A DNA stretch of 64,000 bases from Toxoplasma gondii ME49. Taxonomy: Eukaryota > Apicomplexa > Conoidasida > Eucoccidiorida > Sarcocystidae. A program made the position numbers and the translations under genes. Positions 22,834 through 33,900 of this stretch are shown one piece after another (the first letter of the stretch is position 1; every line of letters begins with the position of its first letter). The stretch is taken from contig NC_031471.1 of assembly GCF_000006565.2 (NCBI RefSeq), forward strand, positions 620,001-684,000. The letters are read 5' to 3'. The notes under the pieces were generated by a model. The model was not told the origin of the DNA. It searched no databases and saw only the letters and a program-made list of their open reading frames with translations.

Positions 22834-25800
22834 ATGAGTTCGGCGGGGCGCCGGAGTGACTTGCCTCCGAAGAGCGATCTGCGCAGGGTGAGTCGGAGCT
22901 GGGACTCGATTGTTCTTGCTTGAAAACAGTGTTTTCCAGTCTTTCTGCAGGACAGAGAACCACGGGAATGGCGTACTTTTCATTCTGGAAAAATGTCGCA
23001 TACGACCCGTTCCTGTTTCTCGACACGGTCGGTTCCTCGGCAGGCTGCCACCCACTCACTTGTGCTTCTCGACAGAGAGACGCCGTTTCGCGAGCGGAGG
23101 AAAAGTGCAGATCTAGAGATTCGAAGTCACTCGTTCTCAGGTTGACATGCCTTTCCCTGCATGCGCCTGTGGGAATCCGCACTGCGCCTTCAACGCGGAG
23201 AAAAACAAATGCCGTCGAGCTTCGGTCTCACGCCCGTCGCTGCCAATTCAGGTCCCTGCTCCGCTGCGTCTCTGAGTCTCTGTCCATTCGAGTTCCACTC
23301 TCGCGAGCGAACAGTCGTCGCGAGAAACATTTACATGCAGCCACTGGCGTCGTCTTCTTTACTTCTGCGTTGAGTCGTGCGTCTCTCGCTCCTGACAGCC
23401 TTTCGACCGGCGGAGCCTGTGGTGATGTCTCGCCGGCTCGGAACGTCTCGAGCCTATGCCTCTGCGCCTGAATCCGAGCGTTCCTCAACTTCCCTCGCGG
23501 GCAAGCGCACAGCGTCTGACGTAGGGGGCGGCCTCTGAGGGACTTTCCAGTTCAAACGGACATCTGAGAGTGAACTCCGTGCGAACAACTCTGCTGCGTT
23601 GACGCGTTGCGACGAGCCTCTGGAGTGCATGTGGTGGAGTCGCTGGAGCAGTGAGTCGAGCTCCGCCTCGCCAGTGTCGTTCCTCTCCCCGTCGACGCCG
23701 TCTGCGTCACGGAAGTGGAAAATCCAGTTCAGATGTCCAAAGAGGCGCTGCCAGGGTCTTGGCCAGCGCGGCGAGCTGCAGGAGCGCGACCTGGAGTCCC
23801 TGCAGGGAGGGAAGTTGAACACCGAACCTCCCCCTCCTGTTGTCCCGGAGCTTCTCTGTTCGACTTTGTCTGTGCAGTGTCTCCCCATGCGTCGGTTTCC
23901 TAGGCAGACTCTCTAGAAGCATTTGCTGCGCAAACTCCACTGTTCACTGAATCAGATGTCTCCTTTCGTTCTCAGGCGAGAGAGTCCGCCCCGCGCTCGC
24001 GCATCTCCCGTCAAGCAGAGGGCGCCTCAGCCTCCTCTCCGGAGTACGCGCTCCCGCCGGCCTGGCAGCAGCGGTCTCTGCCACTCGATTCCGACTCTGC
24101 GTCCTCTTCCTTCCCGTTTTCTTCGCCATCTGCGTCGCCGTTTTTCGGAGAGTCTCAGCGCATGCAAGCAGCGCACCAAGTGCCGAGCCGAGACAGGGGG
24201 GATCGAGTGAGGCAGCTCGAGGGCGAGTGTCTAGACAGCCTGCAGTCCTCCCTGCGAGTCGTCGCAGAGACCAATGAGGTTTCACAACGCACTGCAGTCC
24301 AGCTCGATGCGCAGTCCGGTGAGATGCAGAGGAGGCTCCCCGGTTCCGGTGGAGGCGCCTCGTGTGTCGCAAGTCGAGAACCAGCTGCTGGTTTCGCTGC
24401 GTTCCATTTGGACCCTGTGGCTGGGGGTGCATGCGCGCTGTTTGTCTTCTTGCGCAGTTTTCGCTGCTTCTTTCTGGGCCTCCTCTCTGCTTGCGCTTCC
24501 GGGGAAAAAGCGAATGGAGGGAAGATATGGCTTTTTGCTTCAAGTGTCCAGGGACAAAAGGCATTGACGCGTGCCATTGTGCACTGGAGAGAGAGGTCGC
24601 TTCTTCGATGCTGCAAAGAAAAAGGCGTTGTTCCAGTCTGGAAAAATCGGAAAATAAACACCCTCACACTGCGAAGGAGTGTCCAGGCAGTGGTGATCGC
24701 GTCTTCGATATTTATTTCAGGGACGCTCTTCTTCTCTCTGCTTCATCCTCGTTTTATGTTTCTACTTCTTTTCCTTTTTCTTTCTTCGTTTCCTTCGCCG
24801 CCTTCCTGAGTGCGTCCGTCTAGCGCGTTTTCCGTGCTTTGCTCCTCTTTTTAGGGTCGCAAGGCCCAGAAGAAACTGGGCGTCGAGCCACCCGGCTCAG
24901 ACTACGGGGAGGTCGTCCTTCTGTGTTTACATGTTTGCCCTATCTGTTTGTGTGCTGTTTCTCGCGTTTCCTCATTTCCAGAGCAACTTCGGGGAATAAA
25001 AGACACGACAGACGACATCAAGGCGAATCTTCAGACTTCGGACTACTTGCTGAAAGGGATGAAGACATGGTGGGGATCCTTTACTCAGCTCTTCACCTCT
25101 CCGCCTTCCCAGAGAGTTTCCTCTTCTTCAGAAGGAAAGAAAAGCGTCACACAGAGAGACAGAGAGAACCTCCCGGAATGGGAGAGAGAACACAGAGAAC
25201 AAGATGCACAAGAAGAAAGGAGACGGCAAAGACTCATCCAGGCGCATCGAGCGCGAACAACCGACTTCGACACGAGGCTCGAAGGAGATCTTGAGAAACT
25301 TTCTGTCATGGTTCGTTCAAAAGAGAGTCTTTCCTTCCTTTTAGAGCACTATTACCGACTTTCTGTGGGCTTGAGCTTTGAGGAGAGGAGATTCTGCGCC
25401 GCTCTTGTATGTGAACGCATATTCTTCAATTTATTTACTTCAGTTCTGTCTCTTGTGAGACGGGATACAGAGCGGGAAGGACACACAGACGCGTTCAAGC
25501 TTTGCGTCAACAGTTGCACCGCGTTTTCCACTCGAAAAAGAGGCGTTTCAGGGGACAAGAACAGTTCTGTCGAGAGCGAGTAAATTGACAGCTCTTTGGA
25601 GGGACGTCCGAGACAGGGGATGTGACACAAAGTCGAAAGCAAGTCCAGTTGGAATTTGAGAATGGGTCTCTTCCCCAAAACGTGGAGACAAAGCTTAGAA
25701 GACGTAACAGAGTGGCTGTCAGTGCGTTGTTGCTCGGGTGTATGTACAGCTGGAAGAGCTTCACGGCCGAGCGGTCCAGATGAACGGAGCTTTGCAGGAG

Positions 25801-25902
25801 CAGAACAATTTGCTCGACGAAATCAACCAGAACGTGGATGCGAATCAGCAGACTTTGGAGAGGCAGAGGAAGACGATGCAGAAGATCATCAAGAAAGGAT
25901 AG
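22834..25902 (+). CDS. SNAP29-like Qbc-SNARE
   Basis: Four exons join in phase: 22834-22887, 23976-24318, 24982-25310 and 25750-25902. They give 292 aa. The N-terminal 90 residues are Ser/Pro-rich. The first SNARE motif (Qb, about 95-160) runs through LEGECLDSLQSSLRVVAETN and has its zero-layer Gln at about residue 131, in LDAQSEQLRGI. The second (Qc, 243-292) reads LEELHGRAVQMNGALQEQNN with zero-layer Gln about 260, and ends KTMQKIIKKG at the stop. There is no C-terminal membrane anchor, and the linker between the motifs has no cysteine for palmitoylation, which is the SNAP29/SEC9 layout rather than SNAP-25. Known role of the family: soluble Qbc partner in membrane fusion along endosomal, autophagic or secretory routes. 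Exon 1 was chosen because MSSAGRRSDLPPKSDLRR ends at a strong GTGAGT donor in phase 0. Confidence 0.88.
25736..25749 (+). promoter_or_regulatory. GGGTGTATGTACAG acceptor of SNARE last exon
   Basis: The intron ends exactly with this motif, and the exon begins CTGGAAGAGCTTCACGG at 25750. The Qc-SNARE motif fixes the junction. Confidence 0.8.
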
Positions 25903-26662
25903 CTGCGACGCGAGGCGGAGTCGAAGTTAACGACTTTGCCTCGAGCAAATATTTACCTCGTTTCCTTGTGGAACTCTTCACATGTATATGCAGATGTGTA
26001 TAGGTATAGAGGCTGCAGTCGTTACACACCTTTTTTTCCAGTGCCGAATCTGGCATGTTCAGAGTCTGTCGAAGATGCCTTGTCGGCCTTCGGGTGTTTT
26101 TTGGGTTGCTTCAGCAGGAATGCAGACACACGGGAGAGTTTCAAAGAAAGCAGCGATGAGACGGGAACTCCCGAAGGAATACGGTGACGTTTGTACAGCT
26201 CGCAGACAGGTGCCGGGTGTTCGTAGACACGCTGGATTTCCCTGCTCTCGGCGTACTGAACATGGCGGTCTTCTTGTTCCTCGTCTTTCCGCCGCGCTTA
26301 CCGGTTCGAGTGTATATACACCTTGCCTCTGCTGTCTGTGAACAGCTGCGTGCAACTTGGTGGTTGGTGGGCGTTCTTTTGGAGTGAAAACGCGTCTCGC
26401 GTTTTCAGCGACTTTTCCGGGGAGACACACCGTTTGGAATATGTCACGGCTCCGTTGCTGCATGTGCCGCTTCCCTGGCGTCGTGGGCAGTGAGACGACG
26501 CGAGAGGCTGTCAGGGAGCATGCAACGTCCTGCACACCCGCCCTGCTGCGAGTTCCCTCTTGAACCGGATCTGCTGATCTCTAGCAAAAGCACAAATCGA
26601 TTCTGAAGCAGACTAAGACGGTAGAGTGATGGTAATTGAGGAAGAAAGAGTCGTTGTAAGAC

Positions 26663-27309
26663 ATGCAAACTATCCTCGAAAACAGAACTCTATATTTGAG
26701 GAACATGCTTCTGCTAGCAACTGCGTTACTGCAGCAGGTAAATGCATTTCCTTTGCATGATAGAGGCGTTTCCCGACTACGACGTCGAGTTGGCTGGATT
26801 CCTCCTCTTTGCAAGGGATCGCTTTCGCGCAGAGCGCAGCTCAGACGCTCGATAGTGCGTGCTTTCAGCAGCCTCGCAGACTGACGACGGCGCCAGCGAG
26901 GAGAAGGCTGCATTGCAGAGCAGAGAAACTCAGAGAGGAGAGACGAAGGCAGGAAACATGTGCAGGAGAGAGCAGCCGAGACGCCGGGAGGAAGAATTCC
27001 ACCGGAAAGACGAAGGCGTCTCAGAGCAGCGAAGAAGGGGGGGAGAGAAGACCGAGTGGAACTCCACGCAGGTTTTTCACAAAGATAATCAGGGACTCTG
27101 GGATTCGCGGCGCTTTGGATCAGTCCTCCCTGAACGAGAGTCAGAGTCAGCTAGGAATCAGGAAAAAAAACTGTCAGATCGAATACGTGGTTTCGGTTCC
27201 AACCGCAGCCATACAGGTGTTTCTGTTCTTTCTTTTGGAATCTGCTGCGGCCTTCTTCGTGGGAGACTCTCAGTGGAGCGCATGCACGAAAGGAAGGACT
27301 GTGTGGTGA
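26663..27309 (+). CDS. Possible small secreted protein
   Basis: Two exons, 26663-26737 and 26833-27309, join in phase across a 95-bp intron (GTAAAT...GCGCAG) to give about 183 aa. The joined N-terminus, with MLLLATALLQQ followed by SAAQTLDSAC, looks like a signal peptide with a cleavage region. The rest is basic and Arg/Glu/Ser-rich, and the last roughly 45 residues include a hydrophobic stretch (AAIQVFLFFLLESAAAFFVG). No family recognised. An alternative + frame runs through the same stretch to 27494. The segment could instead be 3' flank of the SNARE gene, so the call is weak. Confidence 0.28.
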
Positions 27310-27935
27310 AAAAGAGACCTGAACAACTCTCTTGTGACGCGCAAAAAGACCTCTCAGAATCAGTTCTGCCGCCAACAGCCCCGACCCCTGCAGATGCGAT
27401 TATGGAGCTTGACGCATGTCACCTGCTGTTTCGAAACTCTCCCTGCGTCCTCGCTTGTCCGGAAAGCTTTAGGAGACGAGAGAGAAAACACTAGGAAACT
27501 CTCATGGCCGTGATAAGAAGAGAATGAAGGATCAGAAGAAGCCAGGAACGAAAAAGGGAAGTCTTTTTCTCAGAAAATTCTCATTCGTCCTTGCCGAAAC
27601 CTCCACCCTTCTCACACGGTGCTTCTTTCCCCGCGTTCGCTCTTCAGACTGCCTTCTTTTCCCCGTGTTTCCACCTTTTAGTCTTCCCAGTGCTCACCCT
27701 CCTCCGCCTTCTCCAGCCGCGACTCTTCACAGCTTCCTCCTTGTTTCCACTCACACCATCCTTCGTCTCTCTCCTCTGTACGCAGTCCGAAGGCTGCAGA
27801 CTTTCCGGCTTCGTCTCCCCCTCGTGTCGAGGTGTCTGTACACCCCAGCACGGGAGACTCTGCCTTCAGGTGCTCGACGGCGATGGAGTCCTGGCGGATC
27901 GTGTGAAAGGCCGAGGCCGCCGCAGGTCTTTGTTC
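27310..27935. other. No gene recognised; 3' flank of the phosphatase subunit gene
   Basis: Pyrimidine-rich on the + strand. It contains GGTGTCTGTACACC at 27831-27844, a one-base departure from the recurrent palindrome, about 90 bp beyond the SAPS stop codon. Confidence 0.4.
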
Positions 27936-30900
27936 CTAAGAAAGAGAAATCTCAAGTTCTCGGTTGGTCGGTGCGGCGTTCTCAGCAGCTGCAGAGAGAG
28001 ACCGAGCTCCGGAAGAGAGACAGGCGCTCGAGGACGCATTCGCGCTGTCAGAGGTGACTCCTACGAAGTGCGAAGAATTCGCGCATGCGTCTTGCACGGC
28101 GAAAGCCGAGTCGCCACCCTCTTCTTCCTCGAATCCCACCTTGGGCGTGTACACCCCAGAACCGCCGAATCCGTCCTCCAGTGTTCGTACAGCTGGCAGC
28201 GTCGTCAGCGCGCCTTCTTCCAAGTCCAAACTCCCCGGATCCTCGTTCTGTAAATCCACAAAGAAGGTAGAAACACCGGAAAGCGAAACGGGACTGAGGT
28301 CGATAGACACTCCTCTCGCGGGGAGGACAGCGCACACAAGGAGGAAAGAAAGCGGACGGCCGTTATTGTGTTTCATCGCAGTGCACGTTCTAAAAGGGAA
28401 GGACGAGGAAGTGAAAGACGTGGAAAAGGCGGAGAGAGAAGCGAACGGAGCCAGAGGAAAGGCGAGAGAAAGAAGGGGAGAGGACAGGGTGCAAAGAGAA
28501 CGAACAGCGAGAGACCGAGAGGAGAGGCGAGTCAGAGAAGAGGAGAAAGGAGACGCGACAGAGAACGCACACGACACAGTAAAGCGGAGCTGAAGAACAC
28601 AAGAGTGTACATACACCGGCCCCGGTGAGAAAACTGAACCTTACGAGGATCATCTGCTGGTAGTACAGCAACTCGCCGACCACAGCTTCCCACTGTTGCT
28701 GCCAGCTGAGCGGCAGGAGGTCCATGAGCTGTAAATACACAACATATGCATGCACGTTTACTGAGAGAAGCTCACGCCGCCTGAGTGTGCCTGTTTTCCC
28801 GAGAAAACCAGATCGAGACTCAGAAGCCGCAGAACAAAGGAAAGCGGATATCCGCAGAGCACGCACTGCGTTGTTTCGCTTCATTCCAACTGCAGTCTCT
28901 TCGACAGAACAAGAGCCACACACTCTTCAGTTTAGTTTTGCTTCTGCCTGCTATAGCCCCTGCCATCCTCGGGTGTACGTACAGCCGAGATGCAATGTCA
29001 GTCCACTCCATTACCGAAGCACAGGCGCTTTCGGTTCTGCGCGCTATGAAGAAAGAAATCAACCTGAGACTTTTTCTTTGAAGAGCCCGTGGAACGAAAA
29101 AAACCATCAATCTTCCACTCCCAACATCCCGTTTGCCCTCTTCTCCACACTTCCCTGGTCTGTGCTTTTTTCCCAGAAACTTCTGCGTGCTGGAACCAAG
29201 AACGAGCTCTGAGTGGCAAGCGCTCGGCTTCGGTTGTGCATGCGCGTTTTATTCGTCCCCCTGCCGTACCTGTGCAACTCTCCTCGCGTCCCAGCCTTCC
29301 GTACACTCTTCTTCCGGTTTCCTCTCTTCTTGTCTCTTCTTCTTCTTCCTGTTTTTTCCTTCTCGGTCTCCCGCCTCAAAGTTTCGTCTCCCTCCTTACC
29401 TCCGGTTTCGCCTCGAGCGTGGCGCCGACCAGCTGAGCAACTTGGAGCAGGTGTGCGGTGTATCCGCAGGTCTCGCGTCTTTCTTTCTTCTGTCTGCCGC
29501 GTCTGCAGCCGCCTTCCCCCTCGTCCTCCCCGTCCGTCTCTCTCCGTCGCCTGTCTCCTTCTGTGCTGGTCCCGGACCCCAAACGCTCGCGAGAGCTCTC
29601 TCGCCGCGCCGACTCTCGATCGCCGCGCTTCCGCTGAAAGTGAGTGACAAGGAGCGGCACAAGCCGAGTCCGGAGAAGAAGGCGGGCGCCTTCGGAATCG
29701 CCACGGTGCAGCAGAGACTGCAGCATGTCGGTAACCGTGAGGTGAAGAAGTGTGTTCCACGGATGGAGAAAGAGGAGTTCGACTGCGAGGTCGAGCACCC
29801 CTCGTTCCAGCAACGCGGAGGCCGTCTTCACAGCGTTGCTCTTTAGCAAAGACTTGACCAACGTCAGCAACTCAAGCGTCTCCATTCCGACCGCGGGAAA
29901 AACGCCGTTCGCCAGACGCGCAACTCCAGCAGACGGACGCCTCGTCTTCTTCAGCCTCCAGCGAGGACGAAACATGGACGCAGAAGACAGACCTCCAGAC
30001 GACTCTACGGGACGCGCAGCCGCCTGCGAAGAAGAGGGAGAAGGCAGAGAAGGCAGAGAAGAAGAAGAGGGAGAAGGCAGAGAAGAAGAAGAGGGAGAAG
30101 AAGAGGGGAGGACGCCTTTAACGCGTTCAGTGGGGGTTTCTTTGTGTTCTCTTTCGAGGTCTTCGTCTGCCCCGACTTCCTCATCAGAAGGGACCTCCTC
30201 GAAGCCGCAACACGCAGTCAGTTTCGCCATCAGCCGGTCGACGTGGGGGTGTATGTACAGCTCGACGAACTCGCCAGCTTCGAGCTCTTCGATCCACTTT
30301 CGGTCTTCCTTCGCGACGACGGAAGCCGCGAGCGTTTCATCTTCGACTGGGAAGCTGAATTCCGGCGTCGTCCGCGAGTCGCTTTCTTCGCACTCTTGCT
30401 CTCCAGAAAGAGTGTGGACGCTTCTCTCTGACTTTTCCTGGTTGGCCTCCCCGTGTGTCCGCTGAGACTCCCCATCGGAGGTCCCGCCAAGACAGCGAAA
30501 CGCAGAAGAGACGTCCTCCTCCCCGACTGTCTCTCCCGTCTCTGCCGCGAGCCCATCTCGCGCAGCGGCAGAGACGGCCGCTGAGGACCGCGGCGCAGAA
30601 GACGAATCCGAAGGTGGCTGCTTCTGTGTTTCTTCCTCTCGAGACGCGTTGTTTCTCCCCTCTTCTTCTTTTGCCTCTCTCTTCTCGTCTGCTGTCGAGA
30701 CATCCGACGCGTCGCCTTCGCTGGAAGCACCCAAACCCCCCTCACGGCGGTCGGCGAAGTGTTCCCTGGACTCTAAATCGCGTCTCTTCTTCTCTGCATC
30801 CTCCGCTCCTTCCTCCCTCCTTTCTTCCTTCTTGCCTGCCTTCCCTTCGTCCGTCTGTTCCTGTTTTTCTTCTGCCGTTCCTCCCCGACCTGTCTCCCCT

Positions 30901-33900
30901 TCTCGCGCGCCGCCGTCTCGTCCGGTCTCCGAGTCTCGCTCCGCGCCGCTGATTTGCCGCTCCTCGCCTCCGTTCTCCCCAACTTGCACAAACGCGACTT
31001 CGCCGCCATCTGCGGCCTCGGAGGCCGCTGCGTCTGTGCAGTCCATCAGGGCGCCGAGCGTTGGCGGGTCTGAAGAAGGCCCTCCGCAAACCTCGGAAAT
31101 CTGGCTGTCTCCCACACAAGTGCAGCAGAGCAGATCCGTCAAAATCGACACTCCCGAGGAGACGCAGGAGGCGCACTGGAGAGGACAGCAGACGCGCATA
31201 CCGCGAAAGCAAATGCGAAGCGGCGAGCGACGGAGGCCAGCAGGCCGGCGAAGAAAGGAAACGCGACACCGGAAGTCGCCTCTTCGCAGGGAGGAACAGT
31301 GGAAGGAATACACCGACTCACTGCTTCCTCGGGGCCGAAACGAGAGGCGAAGACTAAGCAACGGCGAACAGGGAAAACACATGGGAGAAAACGCGCAAAA
31401 CGAGAACAAGAAGAAGCAGAAGAACGAGGAGAACAAGCCGGAGAGCCAGAGGGAGAAGAGCAAGAAGGAGAACGAAAGCAAGAACAAGAACACCAGCACG
31501 AAGACCAGAATGAGGGAAGAGAGCTAGAAGAAGAAGCTCAAGGCCGGCAAGGAGCAGATGAAGGAAAGCAAAAACACCAGAAGGGGGAGAATGAGAGGAA
31601 GAGTGAGAGTAAGCCGAAAAACAAAGAAGAGGCGCACGGCCGAGAAGAAAAGAGCACCGGAAAGGACTCTTTCGCTCGCGATCCTCTCACACGCGCGCCT
31701 GTTGTGGTGTCTGCCCCGATCCACCTCTTTTCATCTGCATCTCCGCTCTTGGGTTGCAGCTCCACTGGCTACGTTTTTCCGAATTCTAAGTGGATGAAGC
31801 GACGGGTGTCTCTGTCGCCCATTATGAACAGCGAGGCGCGCCACAGGGACAGCCAGTCTGCTTTTGTGTGGGGTGTTGAACTGTGATGTTGAAATGATTC
31901 TCCTTTTCTACAGATGCAATTAGAACTGAACAGGTCGTTGTTTGGATGTAAAGGACGACTTTCTTGCTGCACATCCTTCTGCAAACGAGTTTTCTTCCCT
32001 CTTCTTTGCCGATCTTGCTTTCTTCGACTCTTCATTCTCTGTCTCTTCTCTTCGCTCACCTCCGAGGTTACCATGTCGATGAGTTGGAGGAGGACGCGCT
32101 CGCTGGTCAGGTCTCTCAGAAGAACAGGGAAGTACGAAATGAAAAGTCTCTGATATATCAGCTCGCGCGCCACAAGAGTCACGCAGACTTGGCCCTCGAG
32201 GCCGCACATGACGTCTGCTTGGTTGGCCTCTGCGTCGCCGGCCGCAGAGACCTCGACAAGCGACGAAGGCTCCTGGACGCTTCCTCGCGGAGAGGCGGCG
32301 GACACCCTCGCGTCCGTCGTTCGGGGGCTGCAGGCGGTTCCTCCGGACACTTCAGAGGCGAGACGCGGGGAGGGCCGCGTCGCTGCAGAGTGCTTCAGCA
32401 GCTGAAAGAGAGTCGGAATGATCGTGCTCGGTTCAATCAGCGTCTGCGAGGGTCAGACACACGACAGGACGCAGAAATACGACACAGAGAGTGGGAGAGG
32501 AACAAACGCGAGACAGGAAAGACACGCAAAAGGGGGAAAAAAGGTGAGAACAACTCCATTCCTTCGTGACACCGGCGTCTCCGTGCTGGTCTCCTCCTGT
32601 GACTCGAGTCGCTTCTGGAGAAAAACGCGCTCAGAAAAACGGCGACACGAAGAGTGTGGGTCGGGGCGGGGGCGGGAGGGGAGCGGAGGAAACCGATTCT
32701 CTCTCCGCTCTCCACACAGTGCATGTGACTGAACGGAAAAGTCCTACGTGAGAGACACTGGGAAGAAACTGTGAAAAAGTCGACTTCCGACGCGACCAAA
32801 GAGAGCTTCCTAGTCAACGCTGACTTCCAAAAACACTCCAGAAAGTTACAGAATGCCTACAGCTACGAGCACGCATGCGTTGTCTTGTATGTTTGCGAGT
32901 CAAACAGGCTTCCACGACACTCCGGTGTTGAGACTCTTCCAAATCAAGCAGACACACTCGAATAAATAAATACACAAATCTATATATATATATATATATG
33001 TATAAATATAAATATATATATATATATATTGATACATATAAAATATACTTGAATGTGTTGATACATCTCTCCAGCTAGCACATGTTTTTATGCGTAGCAG
33101 GGAGGGAGTGCGGGTAGCATGCATTTTTGTGAGCGGGGGTCGCCGTCGCATCTGCGCTGTATGTACACCGTGGTGCGCGGTGTTCAGTTTACCGGAATGC
33201 ACTGTTCGACGTAGAGGATGCATTTGTACAGATCTGCGAACAGCAGAGAAAAGGAAAACAGCGCCCTCAGCGATGAGGAGAGAGAACCGTTAGAGTCCTC
33301 GCGAAACTGAAGTGGAAGGTGCGGAAGGCCCGGGGGAAACAAAGTCAAAGAAGCTGAGGACAGGGTTTCTTGGAGCAGCCTCAAGCGACGCGCGGAACCG
33401 GGGAGAAGAAGAAACGGGAGAATCCACGAAAGAAGGGAGAGAAGCCAGAAAACAAGAGAGAAGGCAAAGACAGAACCTTTCTGAACCGCAGAAGACGATT
33501 CAGTGAACCGGCGAAGAACACAAACCTGCAATCGAGCGACTGTAGAGGTGACGCGCAAGTGCGTCCGGCGCATCTCCGAGAGAAGCGAGGTAATTCACTG
33601 CCTGTCAGAAAGACACCGAAAGGCAACAGGAGAGGACGGAAATGCAAAGAGAAGTGAAAGGTTACCGAGTCCCGAGAGAAAACGACGTCGTGACAGGCCT
33701 GCACAATGAAACTGGTTGTGTCTGACCGCGACAACACAGAGCACAAAAAGAGGAAGAATAAAAGCATGGAAAACACCGGTGTGCCTCCGACCCATTGTTG
33801 TTGTCTTCCTTTATATCTTGTTTCTTCCCGGTCTTCTCCCTCTCCCTCCGTTTATCTCGTCGCTTCTCTCTCTTCCTCCCTCTCGTGCTGGATTTCCTTT

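Noticed and set aside
22526..23182. A 218-residue - strand frame
   Set aside because: It overlaps the secure first exon of the SNARE gene on the other strand and has no recognisable domain.
30649..31886. Long + strand frames over the SAPS large exon and intron 7
   Set aside because: Antisense shadows of a coding exon proven by homology on the - strand, followed by purine-rich intron DNA.
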